Source: Vibrio plantisponsor
Lineage (GTDB): Bacteria > Pseudomonadota > Gammaproteobacteria > Enterobacterales > Vibrionaceae
Assembly (NCBI RefSeq): GCF_013041605.1
Contig: NZ_JABEQC010000005.1
Location: forward strand, 186,001-250,000
DNA: 64,000 nucleotides
Direction: 5' to 3'
Of the stretch, positions 8,291-18,119 are shown one piece after another (within the stretch, counting starts at the first letter, position 1; each line of letters opens with the position of its first letter). Both the position numbers and the translations under genes were made by a program. The notes beneath the pieces were generated by a model. The model saw nothing but the letters and a program-made list of their open reading frames with translations, did not search any database and was not told the origin of the DNA.

Positions 8291-10537
8291 TTAAACTCGA
8301 GAAGCCGATGCATAGCGTTTAAGCAGATCTGGAACATCAAGAATCAAAGCAATATGTCCGTCACTGGTAATTGTTGCACCAGCCATACCCGGAGTACCTT
8401 GCAGTAGCTTGTCTAGTGGTTTGATAACCACTTCTTCTTGACCAATTAAAGTATCAACAACGAAACCTACACGCTGACTGCCTAGCTGAACAATAACCAC
8501 ATGCCCATGACCTTTACGCGCTTGCACTTTACCTGCTTGAGGAGCGAGCCAGTTTTGCAGATAGAAAAGCGGAATCGACTTATCACGAACGATGATGGTC
8601 AACTGCCCATCAACAACGTTAGTTCTGCCTAAATCTAAATGGAAGATTTCGTTAACGCTTGCCAGTGGCAACGCAAATGGATGCCCAGCAACACCAACCA
8701 TTAGTGTTGGTAGAATTGCGAGAGTAAGCGGTACTTTAATCGTGATCTTAGTGCCTTTGCCTAGCTCTGAATCGATATCGATTGAACCGTTTAGGGTATT
8801 GATAGCCGTTTTTACAACGTCCATCCCTACACCACGGCCTGAAATATCAGAGATCTTTTCTTTACTTGAGAAACCCGGCATGAAGATAAGGTTAAAACAC
8901 TCTTTATCTGTCAGGCGAGAGGCTGCATCTTCGTCCATCATTCCACGCTTAACCGCGATAGAACGTAGTTTTTGAGGGTCCATACCGGCGCCATCATCAA
9001 CGATAGCCAGTTCAATATGGTCGCCTTCTTGTGATGCAGAAAGAATCACTTTACCCGTACGAGACTTACCTGACTTCGCACGCTCGTCCGGCATTTCAAT
9101 ACCGTGGTCAACCGAGTTACGAACCAAGTGAATCAATGGATCCGCAAGTGCTTCAACCAAGTTTTTGTCGAGATCGGTTTCTTCACCGCGCATTTCCAGC
9201 ACGATATCTTTGTCTAGGCTACGCGCTAGGTCACGAACCACGCGTGGGAAACGACCAAAGACTTTCTTGATCGGCTGCATGCGCGTTTTCATTACAGCGC
9301 CTTGCAGATCTGCGGTAACCACATCAAGGTTTGCAACCGCTTTCGACATTTCTTCGTCGTTACTATTTAGACCAAGACTTAACAGACGGTTACGTACCAA
9401 TACTAACTCACCCACCATGTTCATAATCACATCGAGAGTCGAAGTATCTACACGAACCGTGGCTTCTGCTTGGTTCTGAGGTTTCTTAGCTGCGGCAACT
9501 TCACGTTTTTCTTCAGGCTGTTTCACCGCAGGTACGGCTGGTTTTTCTGCCGCTGCCACTTTAGGTGCTACAGCTTTTGGAGCAGACGCTTTTGCTGCTG
9601 CCGCCGGCGCTGCTGGTTGAGGATTTGCTGCAGCTGGACGTGTTGCCATGTCCAACTCTTCAATTGATGGACCTTTACCAGCGCCATGTAACTCATCGAG
9701 AAGTTTTTCAAACTCTTCGTCAGTCATTAAGTCGCCTTCAGCCCCTGCTGCACTTGATGCGGCAGGCTGCGCAGGCTTACTTGGAGCCGCTGGCTGAGCA
9801 GGTGCTTGCGGAGCACTGCTGTTGGTCGGGCTTTTACCCTTACCATGAAGTTCATCAAGAAGTTTTTCGAATTCATCATCGGTGATATCACCGCTTAAAT
9901 CCGCGTTTGTCGGCGCACTAGGTTGCGCAGGTGCGGCTTCTGACTTAGCGGCAACGCCCGGGCTCTTACCCTTGCCATGCAACTCGTCCAACAGTTTTTC
10001 GAATTCGTCTTGAGTAATTTCGTCAATAGAGTCAGCCGACAATTTAGTCTCTTCTGGCTGGCTTTGAACAGGAGCTTCAACTACTGGCTCTTCAATCACC
10101 ACGTCTTCAACAACAGGTTCTTGTGATGCAGCAGGAGCGTCTTCAGATTCTGGCTTACATAAATTATGTAGCTCATCAAGAAGTGCCGGATCAGCAGGCG
10201 TTAGCGGTTCGCCATCTTGAACTGCACGGAACTGTTCATTCACTGTATCGAGTGAACGAAGCATCGTGTCCATCAGGCTTGGAGTAACACTGCGTTGGCC
10301 GTTACGCAAAATGTCGAACACGTTTTCCGCACCGTGACAAGTTTCGACCAGCTCTGTCAGAGACAGGAAGCCTGCGCCACCTTTTACTGTGTGGAAGCCG
10401 CGGAAGATTGCGTTTAGCAGATCTTTGTTTTCAGGGTCATTTTCTAACTCTACTAACTGCTCAGAAAGCAATTCGAGGATTTCACCTGCTTCAACCAAAA
10501 AGTCTTGAAGAATGTCTTCGTCTAAATCGTAGCTCAT
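8291..10537 (-). CDS. cheA: CheA, chemotaxis sensor histidine kinase with LID-type linker
   Basis: This 748-residue kinase phosphorylates CheY and CheB in response to receptor signals. Order of parts: the P1 Hpt domain with the phospho-acceptor H49 ([13 protein letters not shown]); a long acidic, alanine/proline-rich linker at about 130-360 in place of a clear P2 domain; the dimerisation helices (about 361-430); an HHK-type ATPase ([33 protein letters not shown]); and a C-terminal CheW-like regulatory domain. The linker holds three near-identical acidic helix repeats (residues 174-193, 218-237 and 271-290). In Vibrio this linker region is the LID segment through which ParP recruits CheA to the pole. 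Confidence 0.97.
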   Translation of the reverse strand: MSYDLDEDILQDFLVEAGEILELLSEQLVELENDPENKDLLNAIFRGFHTVKGGAGFLSLTELVETCHGAENVFDILRNGQRSVTPSLMDTMLRSLDTVNEQFRAVQDGEPLTPADPALLDELHNLCKPESEDAPAASQEPVVEDVVIEEPVVEAPVQSQPEETKLSADSIDEITQDEFEKLLDELHGKGKSPGVAAKSEAAPAQPSAPTNADLSGDITDDEFEKLLDELHGKGKSPTNSSAPQAPAQPAAPSKPAQPAASSAAGAEGDLMTDEEFEKLLDELHGAGKGPSIEELDMATRPAAANPQPAAPAAAAKASAPKAVAPKVAAAEKPAVPAVKQPEEKREVAAAKKPQNQAEATVRVDTSTLDVIMNMVGELVLVRNRLLSLGLNSNDEEMSKAVANLDVVTADLQGAVMKTRMQPIKKVFGRFPRVVRDLARSLDKDIVLEMRGEETDLDKNLVEALADPLIHLVRNSVDHGIEMPDERAKSGKSRTGKVILSASQEGDHIELAIVDDGAGMDPQKLRSIAVKRGMMDEDAASRLTDKECFNLIFMPGFSSKEKISDISGRGVGMDVVKTAINTLNGSIDIDSELGKGTKITIKVPLTLAILPTLMVGVAGHPFALPLASVNEIFHLDLGRTNVVDGQLTIIVRDKSIPLFYLQNWLAPQAGKVQARKGHGHVVIVQLGSQRVGFVVDTLIGQEEVVIKPLDKLLQGTPGMAGATITSDGHIALILDVPDLLKRYASASRV
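9668..9727 (-). repeat. CheA linker repeat 3 (residues 271-290)
   Basis: Third copy of the acidic helix repeat, with core [17 protein letters not shown]. It is the most divergent copy at its end (GAGKGP instead of GKGKSP). Confidence 0.85.
9827..9886 (-). repeat. CheA linker repeat 2 (residues 218-237)
   Basis: Second copy, core [18 protein letters not shown]. It is nearly identical to copy 1 at the protein level, while the DNA differs at many synonymous sites, so the repeats are old and kept by selection on the protein. Confidence 0.88.
9959..10018 (-). repeat. CheA linker repeat 1 (residues 174-193)
   Basis: First copy, core [19 protein letters not shown] weaker LLDELHNL match lies earlier, at residues 119-126, and may be a degenerate relative. 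Confidence 0.88.
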
Positions 10538-10546
10538 ACGTTACCC

Positions 10547-11272
10547 CTAAAAACCAAGACTCGACAATAAATCGTCTACTTCGTCTTGAGATGCGACAGC
10601 GTCTTCTCTCTCATGAGGATTCAATATTGGTCCTTCAGCTTGAGTTGATGCTTTTTTCTCGCTAACTATTTGTTTCTGTTGTTCTGATTGTTCTTTTCCA
10701 AACGCCGTCAAAATATCGACCAAACGTTGTTCTACTTCGTTAACCAAAGTAATCACACGGCGAATGATTTGACCGGTCAAATCTTGGAAGTCTTGCGCCA
10801 TCAGTATTTCAGTAAGCTGGCCACGCAACTCACTGCTATCACCTTCAACTTGCGACAATAGGTCATCAACACGATGACATAATGCTTTGAATTCACTGAG
10901 TTCTATCTGACCACGCATAAGTTCGTTCCATTGAGGACGAACGAGCAGTAATGTTTCATGTAAACTGTCAGCAATAGGCATACAACGGTCTACAGCATCC
11001 ATTGTTTTGTTTGCCGCGACTTCCGTTTTTTCTATTACGTAAGTTAACCGAGTCCTTGCATCAGGAATTTCATCCTTAGCAATTTCTGAGATTCGATCGT
11101 CAATTTGAAACTGCTTAAGTGAATCATGCAGATCTCGGGTCAGTTCCCCGATCTCTTTAAACATCGGGTTACGTTCAGACTCAAAAACTCGCTTTAGAAA
11201 TAGATTCGCTTCGTCTTGCAATCCATTCTCTAGCAATTCAACGAGTTCTTTGGCTTGTTCTAATGAAATCAT
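10547..11272 (-). CDS. cheZ: CheZ, CheY-P phosphatase
   Basis: This 241-residue, largely helical protein dephosphorylates CheY-P. The active-site region is LMAQDFQDLTGQIIRRV, containing the conserved Asp and the catalytic Gln that reaches into CheY. The C-terminal amphipathic peptide VDDLLSSLGF is the CheY-binding tail. It lies nine bases before cheA and 56 bases after cheY, in the usual vibrio order. Confidence 0.96.
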   Translation of the reverse strand: MISLEQAKELVELLENGLQDEANLFLKRVFESERNPMFKEIGELTRDLHDSLKQFQIDDRISEIAKDEIPDARTRLTYVIEKTEVAANKTMDAVDRCMPIADSLHETLLLVRPQWNELMRGQIELSEFKALCHRVDDLLSQVEGDSSELRGQLTEILMAQDFQDLTGQIIRRVITLVNEVEQRLVDILTAFGKEQSEQQKQIVSEKKASTQAEGPILNPHEREDAVASQDEVDDLLSSLGF

Positions 11273-11328
11273 TCTGATATAGCCTTACACGCGTAATGAA
11301 TAGAGCACCTTCGTCCTAGCAAAAGTGT

Positions 11329-11721
11329 TTATAGACGTTCGAATATTTTTTCCAATTTTTCTTTAAGAGTCGCGGCTGTAAAAGGCTTCACGATATAACC
11401 ATTAACGCCAGCTTGAGCGGCTTCGATGATCTGCTCACGTTTCGCTTCTGCAGTAATCATCAAAACAGGAAGATGCTTCAATTGGTCATCTGAACGAATG
11501 TGCTTCAACAGATCGATACCTTGCATACCAGGCATGTTCCAGTCTGTTACTACAAAGTCAAACTCACCCTTCTTGAGCATTGGCAATGCCGTCAAACCGT
11601 CATCTGCTTCTTGTGTATTATTGAAGCCCAAATCACGAAGTAGATTCTTTACAATACGGCGCATTGTTGAAAAGTCATCAACAATAAGGATCTTCATGTT
11701 TTTATTCAAAATTGCCTCCAC
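11329..11721 (-). CDS. cheY: CheY, chemotaxis response regulator
   Basis: This 130-residue single receiver domain binds the flagellar switch (FliM) when phosphorylated. The acidic pair is D15/D16, the phospho-acceptor D60 ([12 protein letters not shown]), the conserved Thr is in MITAEAKRE and the Lys in [15 protein letters not shown]. The start used includes MEAILNKN before MKILIVDD, the form I recall for V. cholerae CheY-3. It lies 21 bp after fliA in the flagellar operon, which supports its being the motor-controlling CheY among the several that vibrios carry. Confidence 0.97.
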   Translation of the reverse strand: MEAILNKNMKILIVDDFSTMRRIVKNLLRDLGFNNTQEADDGLTALPMLKKGEFDFVVTDWNMPGMQGIDLLKHIRSDDQLKHLPVLMITAEAKREQIIEAAQAGVNGYIVKPFTAATLKEKLEKIFERL

Positions 11722-11742
11722 TGAGTTCGAAATCAGTGATAT

Positions 11743-12477
11743 TTAGTCATTTTGTGTCCAAGAACTTAACTTTGTTCTTAGACGTTGCATAGATTGGCTT
11801 AGTATTTGGCTTACTCGGGACTCACTCACACCAATGACTTCACCAATTTCTTTCAAGTTTAACTCTTCATCATAATAGAGCGAAAGTACTAAGGCTTCAC
11901 GCTCCGGAAGTGATTTTATTGACTCAACCAATGCTTTACGGAACGATTCATCAGCAACACCTTGGAATGGCGAGTTGTCCTCATCATCGTCCAGTGGGGA
12001 AATAGCATCGTCCGAAACACCTAAGTCTTCGATACCAACAATTCGCGAGCAATTAATATCACTTAACACCGTATGATACTGGTCAAGCGGCATATTTAAG
12101 TGCTTTGCGACTTCGGCATCGCTGGGATCTCGATTTAGTATTCCTTCTAATTCAGAGATCGCCTGGCTAATTTCTCGGTTATGTCTATGAACCGAGCGCG
12201 GAACCCAGTCACCGCGTCGAATATCATCGAGCATAGCTCCACGAATTCGAATTCCTGCATAGGTTTCAAAGCTAGCGCCTTTACTCCCGTCGTAATTCTT
12301 TTGAGCTTCAAGCAGACCAATCATCCCGGCTTGGATTAAGTCGTCAATCAAAACGTTGGGCGGCAGGCGTCCAATCAAGTGATGTGCAATACGCTTAACC
12401 AATACAGAATATTGCTCGATAAACAGCTGCTGGCTGTTCAAAGCTCCATATTGATTGTAGGTAAGCGCTTTATTCAC
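11743..12477 (-). CDS. fliA: FliA, sigma-28 factor for late flagellar genes
   Basis: Alternative sigma factor (about 244 aa) that transcribes late flagellar and motility genes after release of the anti-sigma factor FlgM. It has regions 2 (YAGIRIRGAMLDDIRRGDWVPRS), 3 and 4 (LKEIGEVIGVSESRVSQI helix-turn-helix). No ATG lies at the 5' end. I choose GTG at 12477 (MNKALTYNQYG) with AGAGGA about nine bases before it; the TTG three bases earlier is less likely. The start overlaps the flhG stop by eight bases, so translation is coupled. Confidence 0.96.
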   Translation of the reverse strand: MNKALTYNQYGALNSQQLFIEQYSVLVKRIAHHLIGRLPPNVLIDDLIQAGMIGLLEAQKNYDGSKGASFETYAGIRIRGAMLDDIRRGDWVPRSVHRHNREISQAISELEGILNRDPSDAEVAKHLNMPLDQYHTVLSDINCSRIVGIEDLGVSDDAISPLDDDEDNSPFQGVADESFRKALVESIKSLPEREALVLSLYYDEELNLKEIGEVIGVSESRVSQILSQSMQRLRTKLSSWTQND

Positions 12478-13357
12478 CAAATGGTTCCTCTACTGTTTCT
12501 GATCGATTAAGTAGCCGCTCAACAAAAAATTCTAAATGGCCACTTGGTGTTTTCGGTATTGGCCACGTGGTTGCTTTATTCGCCAATGAGCTAATCGCTA
12601 AAGAGGCCGGAGAACGCGGAAATGCATCAACCACATTGCGTTGTCTTTTCACTGCTTGACGAACATTATCGTCCAGCGGAATACATGCTACGAGTTCAAG
12701 GCTGACATTCAAGAAGCGTTCTGTGACTAATGTCAATTTAGCAAATAATTCCCGACCTTCACGATAACTTCTCACCATGTTTGCAACAATCTTAAATCGT
12801 CGAACTTGGTGTTCTCTGCTTAAAAGTTTGATCAACGCATATGCATCTGTGATTGAAGTCGGCTCATCACACACAACAACCACAACATCTTGTGCTGCTC
12901 GAGCAAAGCTGACAACCATATCAGAAATACCGGCCGCTGTATCGACTAAAAGCACGTCCATCTCATCTTCCAGCGTACCAAACGCTCGAATTAAGCCTAC
13001 ATGTTGCGCATGTGACAATTCCGTCATGGACTGTGTACCTGAAGTCGCAGGAATAATCTGAATTCCGTGCGGTCCTTCAGTTATAGCATCTTTTAGCTCA
13101 CACTCGCCAGCAAGCACGTGTCCTAGGTTACGCTTAGGACGAATACCGAGCATAACGTCGATATTGGCTAGGCCGAGGTCTGCATCCAGAACCATGACTT
13201 TTTTACCTTCGCGAGCCATACAAATAGCCATGCCTAAGGTTACGTTTGATTTGCCCACACCACCTTTACCACCTGTCACGGTAATGACTTTGGTTAACGA
13301 TGGCTGAGATAAGCGACGTAAGCCGCTTGCTTGGTCATATATCATTTTATTCGTCAT
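12470..13357 (-). CDS. flhG: FlhG (FleN), MinD-like ATPase limiting flagellar number
   Basis: FlhG antagonises FlhF and the regulator FlrA so that the cell keeps a single polar flagellum. The 295-residue reading starts at ATG 13357 (MTNKMIYDQASGLRRLSQ), which retains the N-terminal DQASGLRRL motif that stimulates the FlhF GTPase; an upstream in-frame ATG overlaps the end of flhF. The deviant Walker A is GGKGGVGKSNV, followed by VMVLDADLGLANID and VLLVDTAAGIS. It begins 13 bp after flhF and overlaps fliA by eight bases. Confidence 0.96.
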   Translation of the reverse strand: MTNKMIYDQASGLRRLSQPSLTKVITVTGGKGGVGKSNVTLGMAICMAREGKKVMVLDADLGLANIDVMLGIRPKRNLGHVLAGECELKDAITEGPHGIQIIPATSGTQSMTELSHAQHVGLIRAFGTLEDEMDVLLVDTAAGISDMVVSFARAAQDVVVVVCDEPTSITDAYALIKLLSREHQVRRFKIVANMVRSYREGRELFAKLTLVTERFLNVSLELVACIPLDDNVRQAVKRQRNVVDAFPRSPASLAISSLANKATTWPIPKTPSGHLEFFVERLLNRSETVEEPFGE

Positions 13358-13370
13358 ATCTGTACGCCGC

Positions 13371-14864
13371 CTAGAATCTCTCTGAATCACTATTCCAATA
13401 GTGAGGTTCATTTTCTGTCGACTTCTCTAGTAATTCGTTTGCCTTTGCCACCATGTATTTAGGCTGAGCAAGCACAATGTCTTCAGGTACACGTTGTCCA
13501 TTCGCAATGTAAGCAACAGGTAGTGAGTTTTGAACTACCACACTGACAAACTCACCTAAGCTCAAACATTCATCGAGCTTAGTCATGATGCATCCTGAAA
13601 GAGGAATTCTTCTAAAGTGTTCGATGGTTTCCTGCAGTACCTTTCTCTGAGCTGTTGCAGGCAGAACAAGGTAGCTGTGAATCACTTCCCCACTCTCTTG
13701 CATCAAGGTATCTAGCTGTTCGGATAAGCGAACATCACGTTGTCCCATACCAGCGGTATCGACCAAAACGAGTCGGCGATTTCTCAACTGATATATTACT
13801 TCGGCTAACTCTTTGGAATCTTTAGCGACTCTTACAGGACAACCCATAATTCTTCCGTAAATCGACAGCTGTTCGTGTGCGCCGATTCGGTAAGTATCTG
13901 TCGTTACCAGTGCAACATTGTCGGAGCCAAACTCCATCGCTGCACGAGCAGCAAGCTTAGCCACTGTAGTCGTTTTACCCACTCCAGTCGGACCTAAAAG
14001 CGCGACAACACCGCCGCGTTTTAATATGTCTTGTTTCACTACGGGTATTTGGTCTGATACTAAGCCCAACAAGGCTTTCCACGCTTTTGGCGGAGGCGTA
14101 TCTTCGGGGATATAGCAGGCCAACTGGTCAGCTAAATCGAGTGATACTCCCATGCGTTCAAGGCGTTTAATCAGCATTGCGCGCAATGGTTCACGACGTT
14201 CAACTTCTTGCCACATTAGGCCTGAAACTTGATGTTCTAAAAGACGACGGATTGACGTCATCTCTTCACGCATATTTTCTAAATCTTGTGCAGAAACTTT
14301 TGCTTCTTCAGGGTGATGACGTTCAAAGCGAGTCGGATCCAAACGCAGTTTACGCTGCTCGCGATTCGTCTCTTCTTCCTCAGCCCAGCGACTTACTTTA
14401 GATTGTGGCGCGCTTGATTGAGTTGAATGGCTGTTCTCTCTTTGACGCTGTAGCAAAGCAGATAGAGAATCTTCATTGTCCGCACGACGAGTATCTTGCT
14501 CGGGCATCGCGCCATTGCTGTACTGCTTGAGCATATTCGCAAAACGTTGCGTCATTGAACGACCTTCGGCAGCACTTGCTTGCAAGCTGACACGGTCATC
14601 TTCCAGTTCACGTCGAGCAGGCTGCCTTGTCAAAGACTGAGAAACCTGACTGTTGCTGAATCTAGGTTGGGAGCTGTAAGGTTGTTGAGTTCTCGGCTGT
14701 GATACAGCTGGAGACGCAGACGGCTCACCATCCACTGCCGCCACGATTTCGACACCACCAGCGACTTTTTTATTCGACATGATCACCGCATCCACGCCCA
14801 ACTCTTCTTTGACTTGGAGTAGCGCAGTTTTCATATCTTTGGCAAAAAATCGTTTTATTTTCAA
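13371..14864 (-). CDS. flhF: FlhF, SRP-type GTPase placing the polar flagellum
   Basis: This 497-residue SRP-family GTPase recruits the first flagellar components to the pole. The N-terminal B domain (MKIKRFFAKDMKTAL, about residues 1-100) and a disordered Q/S/R-rich stretch precede the N and G domains. G1 is GPTGVGKTTTVAKLA, the DTYR box is TTDTYRIGAHEQL, G3 is DTAGMGQRD and the TKLD box is MTKLDECLSLGE. Length is normal for Vibrio. It follows flhA by 48 bp and precedes flhG by 13 bp. Confidence 0.97.
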   Translation of the reverse strand: MKIKRFFAKDMKTALLQVKEELGVDAVIMSNKKVAGGVEIVAAVDGEPSASPAVSQPRTQQPYSSQPRFSNSQVSQSLTRQPARRELEDDRVSLQASAAEGRSMTQRFANMLKQYSNGAMPEQDTRRADNEDSLSALLQRQRENSHSTQSSAPQSKVSRWAEEEETNREQRKLRLDPTRFERHHPEEAKVSAQDLENMREEMTSIRRLLEHQVSGLMWQEVERREPLRAMLIKRLERMGVSLDLADQLACYIPEDTPPPKAWKALLGLVSDQIPVVKQDILKRGGVVALLGPTGVGKTTTVAKLAARAAMEFGSDNVALVTTDTYRIGAHEQLSIYGRIMGCPVRVAKDSKELAEVIYQLRNRRLVLVDTAGMGQRDVRLSEQLDTLMQESGEVIHSYLVLPATAQRKVLQETIEHFRRIPLSGCIMTKLDECLSLGEFVSVVVQNSLPVAYIANGQRVPEDIVLAQPKYMVAKANELLEKSTENEPHYWNSDSERF

Positions 14865-14912
14865 AGCTGATATCCGTCTTTAATGTGAGGCGAACTAATT
14901 ATCTAACAACAG

Positions 14913-17009
14913 TTAATTACCTACCGCCTGCACAATTCGAATTTGTTTTTCGTCAGGTATCTCTTGGTACGAAAGGACACGCAAGTTAGGAATGGTATTT
15001 TTCACAAACTTAGCCAGTGTCGAGCGGAGAACACCTGAAGTGAGCAATACAGCAGGCTCACCTTTCAATTCTTGTTCTTGTGTTGCTTGGCTTAATGCCA
15101 TTTGTAACCTTTCAGCAAGCCCCGGCTCAATGCCTGCGGACTCACCACCTGAAGCTTGCATTGTTTGATGCAATATTTGTTCCAGTTCGGGTATCAATGT
15201 AATCACTGGTAGCTCAGGCTCTATTCCATTGATTTCCTGAACGATTAGGCGCTTCAATGATATACGCACAGCTGCGGTGAGGATGTCAGGTTCTTGACTC
15301 TTACTGGCATATTCAGAAAGCGTTTGGACGATAGTTCGGATATCGCGAATTGGTATGGCTTCGTTCAATAAGTTCTGCAGAACTTTCACCACTACGCCTA
15401 ACGATAGCTGATCAGGTACAAAGCCTTCCACCAGCTTCGGCGTTGAACGTCCAAGCATTTCCAGTAAGTTCTGTACTTCTTCGTGACCAAGTAGCTGGGA
15501 TGCGTTGTTGGTTAGCAATTGGCTCAAATGTGTCGCCAGTACTGTTGACGAATCCACAACGGTGTAACCCAAAGCCTGAGCATGTTCACGTTGGTCTTCT
15601 CGAATCCAAACCGCTTCTAAGCCAAATGCAGGGTCGAAAGTGCGTTCACCGTCAATCATGCCGTACACTTGCCCTGGGTTGATAGCAAGTTCTTGGTCAG
15701 GTCGAATTTCAGCTTCGCCAGCAGCAACGCCCATCAAAGTAATACGGTAGCTGTTTGGTGTGAGCTCTAAGTTGTCACGGATATGTACGGCAGGAATAAG
15801 GAAACCAAAGTCTTGCGATAGCTTCTTACGTACCCCTTTCACACGTTCAAGCAGTTCTCCGCCTTGATCTCTGTCGACCAAAGGAATTAAACGATAACCC
15901 ACTTCTAAACCAATGATGTCCACGGGTTGTACATCGTCCCAAGAGAGTTCTTTCTGTGACGGCGCATCACCATCCAATGTGGCAGGAAGCTTGGTTGTTT
16001 CTTCTTTTGCCGATTTCTGTTTGCGTTGAATCCAATACGCACAACCACCCGCGATCGATGCCAGCAGTAGAAAAGCGAAATGCGGCATTCCCGGTACGAT
16101 ACCCATAACACCCAGTATCGCCGCGGTGATCATCAATGCTTTAGGGTTATCAAACAGTTGGAAGATTACCTGTTCACCCATATCTTCATCGGTATTTTGA
16201 CGCGTTACCATGATCGCAGCGCCAATCGATAATAATAGTGATGGGATCTGAGCCACCAAGCCATCACCGATGGTTAGCAGGGTATAGATCTCAATCGCTT
16301 CGCCAAAGCCCAAACCATATTGAGCCATACCGATAGACAGACCACCGATGATGTTAATAAACAGGATTAGGATACCAGCGATGGCATCCCCTTTTACGAA
16401 CTTAGAAGCACCGTCCATCGAACCATAGAAGTCGGCTTCTTTGGTCACTTCAAAACGTCGAGTTCTTGCTTGTTCTTGGTCGATTAGACCCGCATTGAGG
16501 TCAGCATCGATCGCCATTTGCTTACCGGGTAAAGCATCCAAGGTAAAGCGAGCACTAACTTCAGAAATACGACCCGCACCTTTGGTGACAACCATAAAGT
16601 TGATGATCATCAGGATAAGGAACACCACTAGGCCGACAGCGTAGTTACCACCGATAACCACGCTACCAAATGCTTCGATAACGTTACCTGCGGCGTTGCC
16701 TCCTTCATGACCTTTCAGCAAAACCACACGGGTTGAAGCAACGTTCAAGGCTAAGCGAAGCAAAGTTGCAATAAGTAGAACTGTCGGGAATGCAGCGAAA
16801 TCCAGAGGTCTACGGGTATAAACCGTCACCAATAATACGACCATCGCCAGCGCTATATTGAAGGTAAAGAACAAGTCCAACAAAAAGGCTGGGATCGGTA
16901 AAACAACCATGCCAAGAGTCGCAAGCACCATAATAGGCGCGCCAATCGCTGGCATGCTGCGCTGTGGAATGGAAGGTAACTTATCCGCAAATGGCAGAGT
17001 AAACTTCAT
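14913..17009 (-). CDS. flhA: FlhA, flagellar type III export gate component
   Basis: This 698-residue protein is the major export-gate subunit. The N-terminal half has about eight membrane segments and the conserved FHIPEP-family loop (LDALPGKQMAIDADLNAGLI, KEADFYGSMDGASKFVKGDA). The C-terminal cytosolic domain (about residue 360 on) docks chaperone-substrate complexes. It is the first gene of the long flagellar-chemotaxis operon. A sigma-54-like promoter lies about 120 bp upstream, fitting FlrA/sigma-54 control known for early flagellar operons of Vibrio. Confidence 0.97.
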   Translation of the reverse strand: MKFTLPFADKLPSIPQRSMPAIGAPIMVLATLGMVVLPIPAFLLDLFFTFNIALAMVVLLVTVYTRRPLDFAAFPTVLLIATLLRLALNVASTRVVLLKGHEGGNAAGNVIEAFGSVVIGGNYAVGLVVFLILMIINFMVVTKGAGRISEVSARFTLDALPGKQMAIDADLNAGLIDQEQARTRRFEVTKEADFYGSMDGASKFVKGDAIAGILILFINIIGGLSIGMAQYGLGFGEAIEIYTLLTIGDGLVAQIPSLLLSIGAAIMVTRQNTDEDMGEQVIFQLFDNPKALMITAAILGVMGIVPGMPHFAFLLLASIAGGCAYWIQRKQKSAKEETTKLPATLDGDAPSQKELSWDDVQPVDIIGLEVGYRLIPLVDRDQGGELLERVKGVRKKLSQDFGFLIPAVHIRDNLELTPNSYRITLMGVAAGEAEIRPDQELAINPGQVYGMIDGERTFDPAFGLEAVWIREDQREHAQALGYTVVDSSTVLATHLSQLLTNNASQLLGHEEVQNLLEMLGRSTPKLVEGFVPDQLSLGVVVKVLQNLLNEAIPIRDIRTIVQTLSEYASKSQEPDILTAAVRISLKRLIVQEINGIEPELPVITLIPELEQILHQTMQASGGESAGIEPGLAERLQMALSQATQEQELKGEPAVLLTSGVLRSTLAKFVKNTIPNLRVLSYQEIPDEKQIRIVQAVGN

Positions 17010-17130
17010 AGGCCTATAAACTATTCGTTAATACTAAAATTGAAGAATTCGGTTTGCAGTATTTAGTTTGCTGATTTCACAAAGCCAAGCTCGCAAAAAG
17101 CCTCTAAATGACAACATTTTAGCCGGAGGA

Positions 17131-17146
17131 TGCAATTTTCAGTCCA
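17131..17146 (-). promoter_or_regulatory. Putative sigma-54 (-24/-12) promoter for flhA
   Basis: Read on the minus strand this is TGGACTGAAAATTGCA, which keeps the required GG-N10-GC spacing and the TTGCA -12 element of the TGGCACG-N4-TTGCW consensus. It lies about 120 bp upstream of the flhA start, in the right orientation. Confidence 0.65.
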
Positions 17147-17234
17147 TGCTAATGCGCCAAATTAATGGCTGCTTGCTATTCATAGCGGTTTACTAAGAGA
17201 GAGCGATTGCAGATGACCAAAAACGTTTAGAGAT

Positions 17235-17259
17235 AAAAAAGGCCGCCTTACGGCAGCCT
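17235..17259 (-). terminator. Intrinsic terminator after sixA
   Basis: On the minus strand AGGCTGCC-GTAA-GGCGGCCT forms an eight-pair stem with one G-U pair and is followed by six T. It lies about 15 bp after the sixA stop. Confidence 0.85.
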
Positions 17260-17275
17260 CTTCATACTTGTTCGA

Positions 17276-17743
17276 TTAGGGGTGGATATTCCACACCAAC
17301 TCACCTTTGCGGGCGGCGACATCATATTCGATGCAAACCAGTCCAGACGTCGGGAACATAGGTGCAACCATCCCCGGTACAAACTCAGAAACCAGATACC
17401 CCACTAATGGCAAGTGTGACACCAGTAATACTGATTCCAGATGCTCTGCTTCAATACAAGCAGCAACGAACTCAAATACATCTTCTGACTGACCATATGG
17501 CGTGATCTCTTCACACACTTCAACCATATCTGCCGAAAAGTGTTGAGATATCTCTTGCCAAGTTTGTTGAGCGCGCAAGTAAGGGCTCACAAAGACTTTG
17601 TCTATATGGGTAATGTTCTTCTGAATCACGCCGGCTCTGGCTACAGCGACAGACTCATTCCGACCTCTATCCGTCAAGGCTCGCTCTGCATCACTGGCAG
17701 CATAATGCTGGGCTTCTCCGTGACGCATAATAAAAATTTTCAT
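17276..17743 (-). CDS. sixA: SixA, phosphohistidine phosphatase
   Basis: This 155-residue histidine-phosphatase-superfamily protein removes phosphate from phosphohistidines; in E. coli its targets include ArcB and the nitrogen PTS. The catalytic RHG motif is at residues 7-9 (MKIFIMRHGEAQHYA), and the second histidine is in LLVSHLPLVGYL. I start at ATG 17743, preceded by TAAGGT. An in-frame extension to 17833 is rejected because it reads through the promoter-like region and adds a segment unlike the family. The gene is transcribed alone and ends at a terminator. Confidence 0.93.
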   Translation of the reverse strand: MKIFIMRHGEAQHYAASDAERALTDRGRNESVAVARAGVIQKNITHIDKVFVSPYLRAQQTWQEISQHFSADMVEVCEEITPYGQSEDVFEFVAACIEAEHLESVLLVSHLPLVGYLVSEFVPGMVAPMFPTSGLVCIEYDVAARKGELVWNIHP

Positions 17744-18119
17744 CTTTTTTACCTTAGGTTTAATGCAGTCTGTTGCTGCTTGGCGGCGATTATAATCGCC
17801 TTTCACCCTATTTCGCGACCACTTTTGCCGCAATTTGTGAGTCCTTTATATTACGCAACTCTCATGCCATCTATATCCGTTGAGTCTAGGCTCACTCACC
17901 GTATTTATCTCTTAATGAACCCAAATTAAGGTTAATTTCAAAACTATCAGTCTGTTAAAAACTCAGTGAAAAGACTAAAATGACAATGTGTTAATAAAAG
18001 TTCCAAGTTTATAAGCGCTCTCGTTTATAAATATCCAGCTCATAAAAACCCGATCTCGTATTTGCGGTAAGTAGTATCAGCGCCATACTTAAGATCCCGT
18101 GCTACTCCGGAGATTCTCT
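17744..18119. other. Divergent intergenic region, sixA / insulinase-family protease
   Basis: No gene is supported in these 376 bp. Near the sixA end there is a palindromic GGCGATTATAATCGCC (17785-17800) whose centre can serve as a TATAAT -10 box for sixA on the minus strand, though no good -35 element is present. The rest is AT-rich with no repeat I can define. Confidence 0.5.

Noticed and set aside
17744..17833. 30-codon N-terminal extension of SixA
   Set aside because: It reads through the likely promoter palindrome, lacks a ribosome site, and family members start at MKIFIMRHG.
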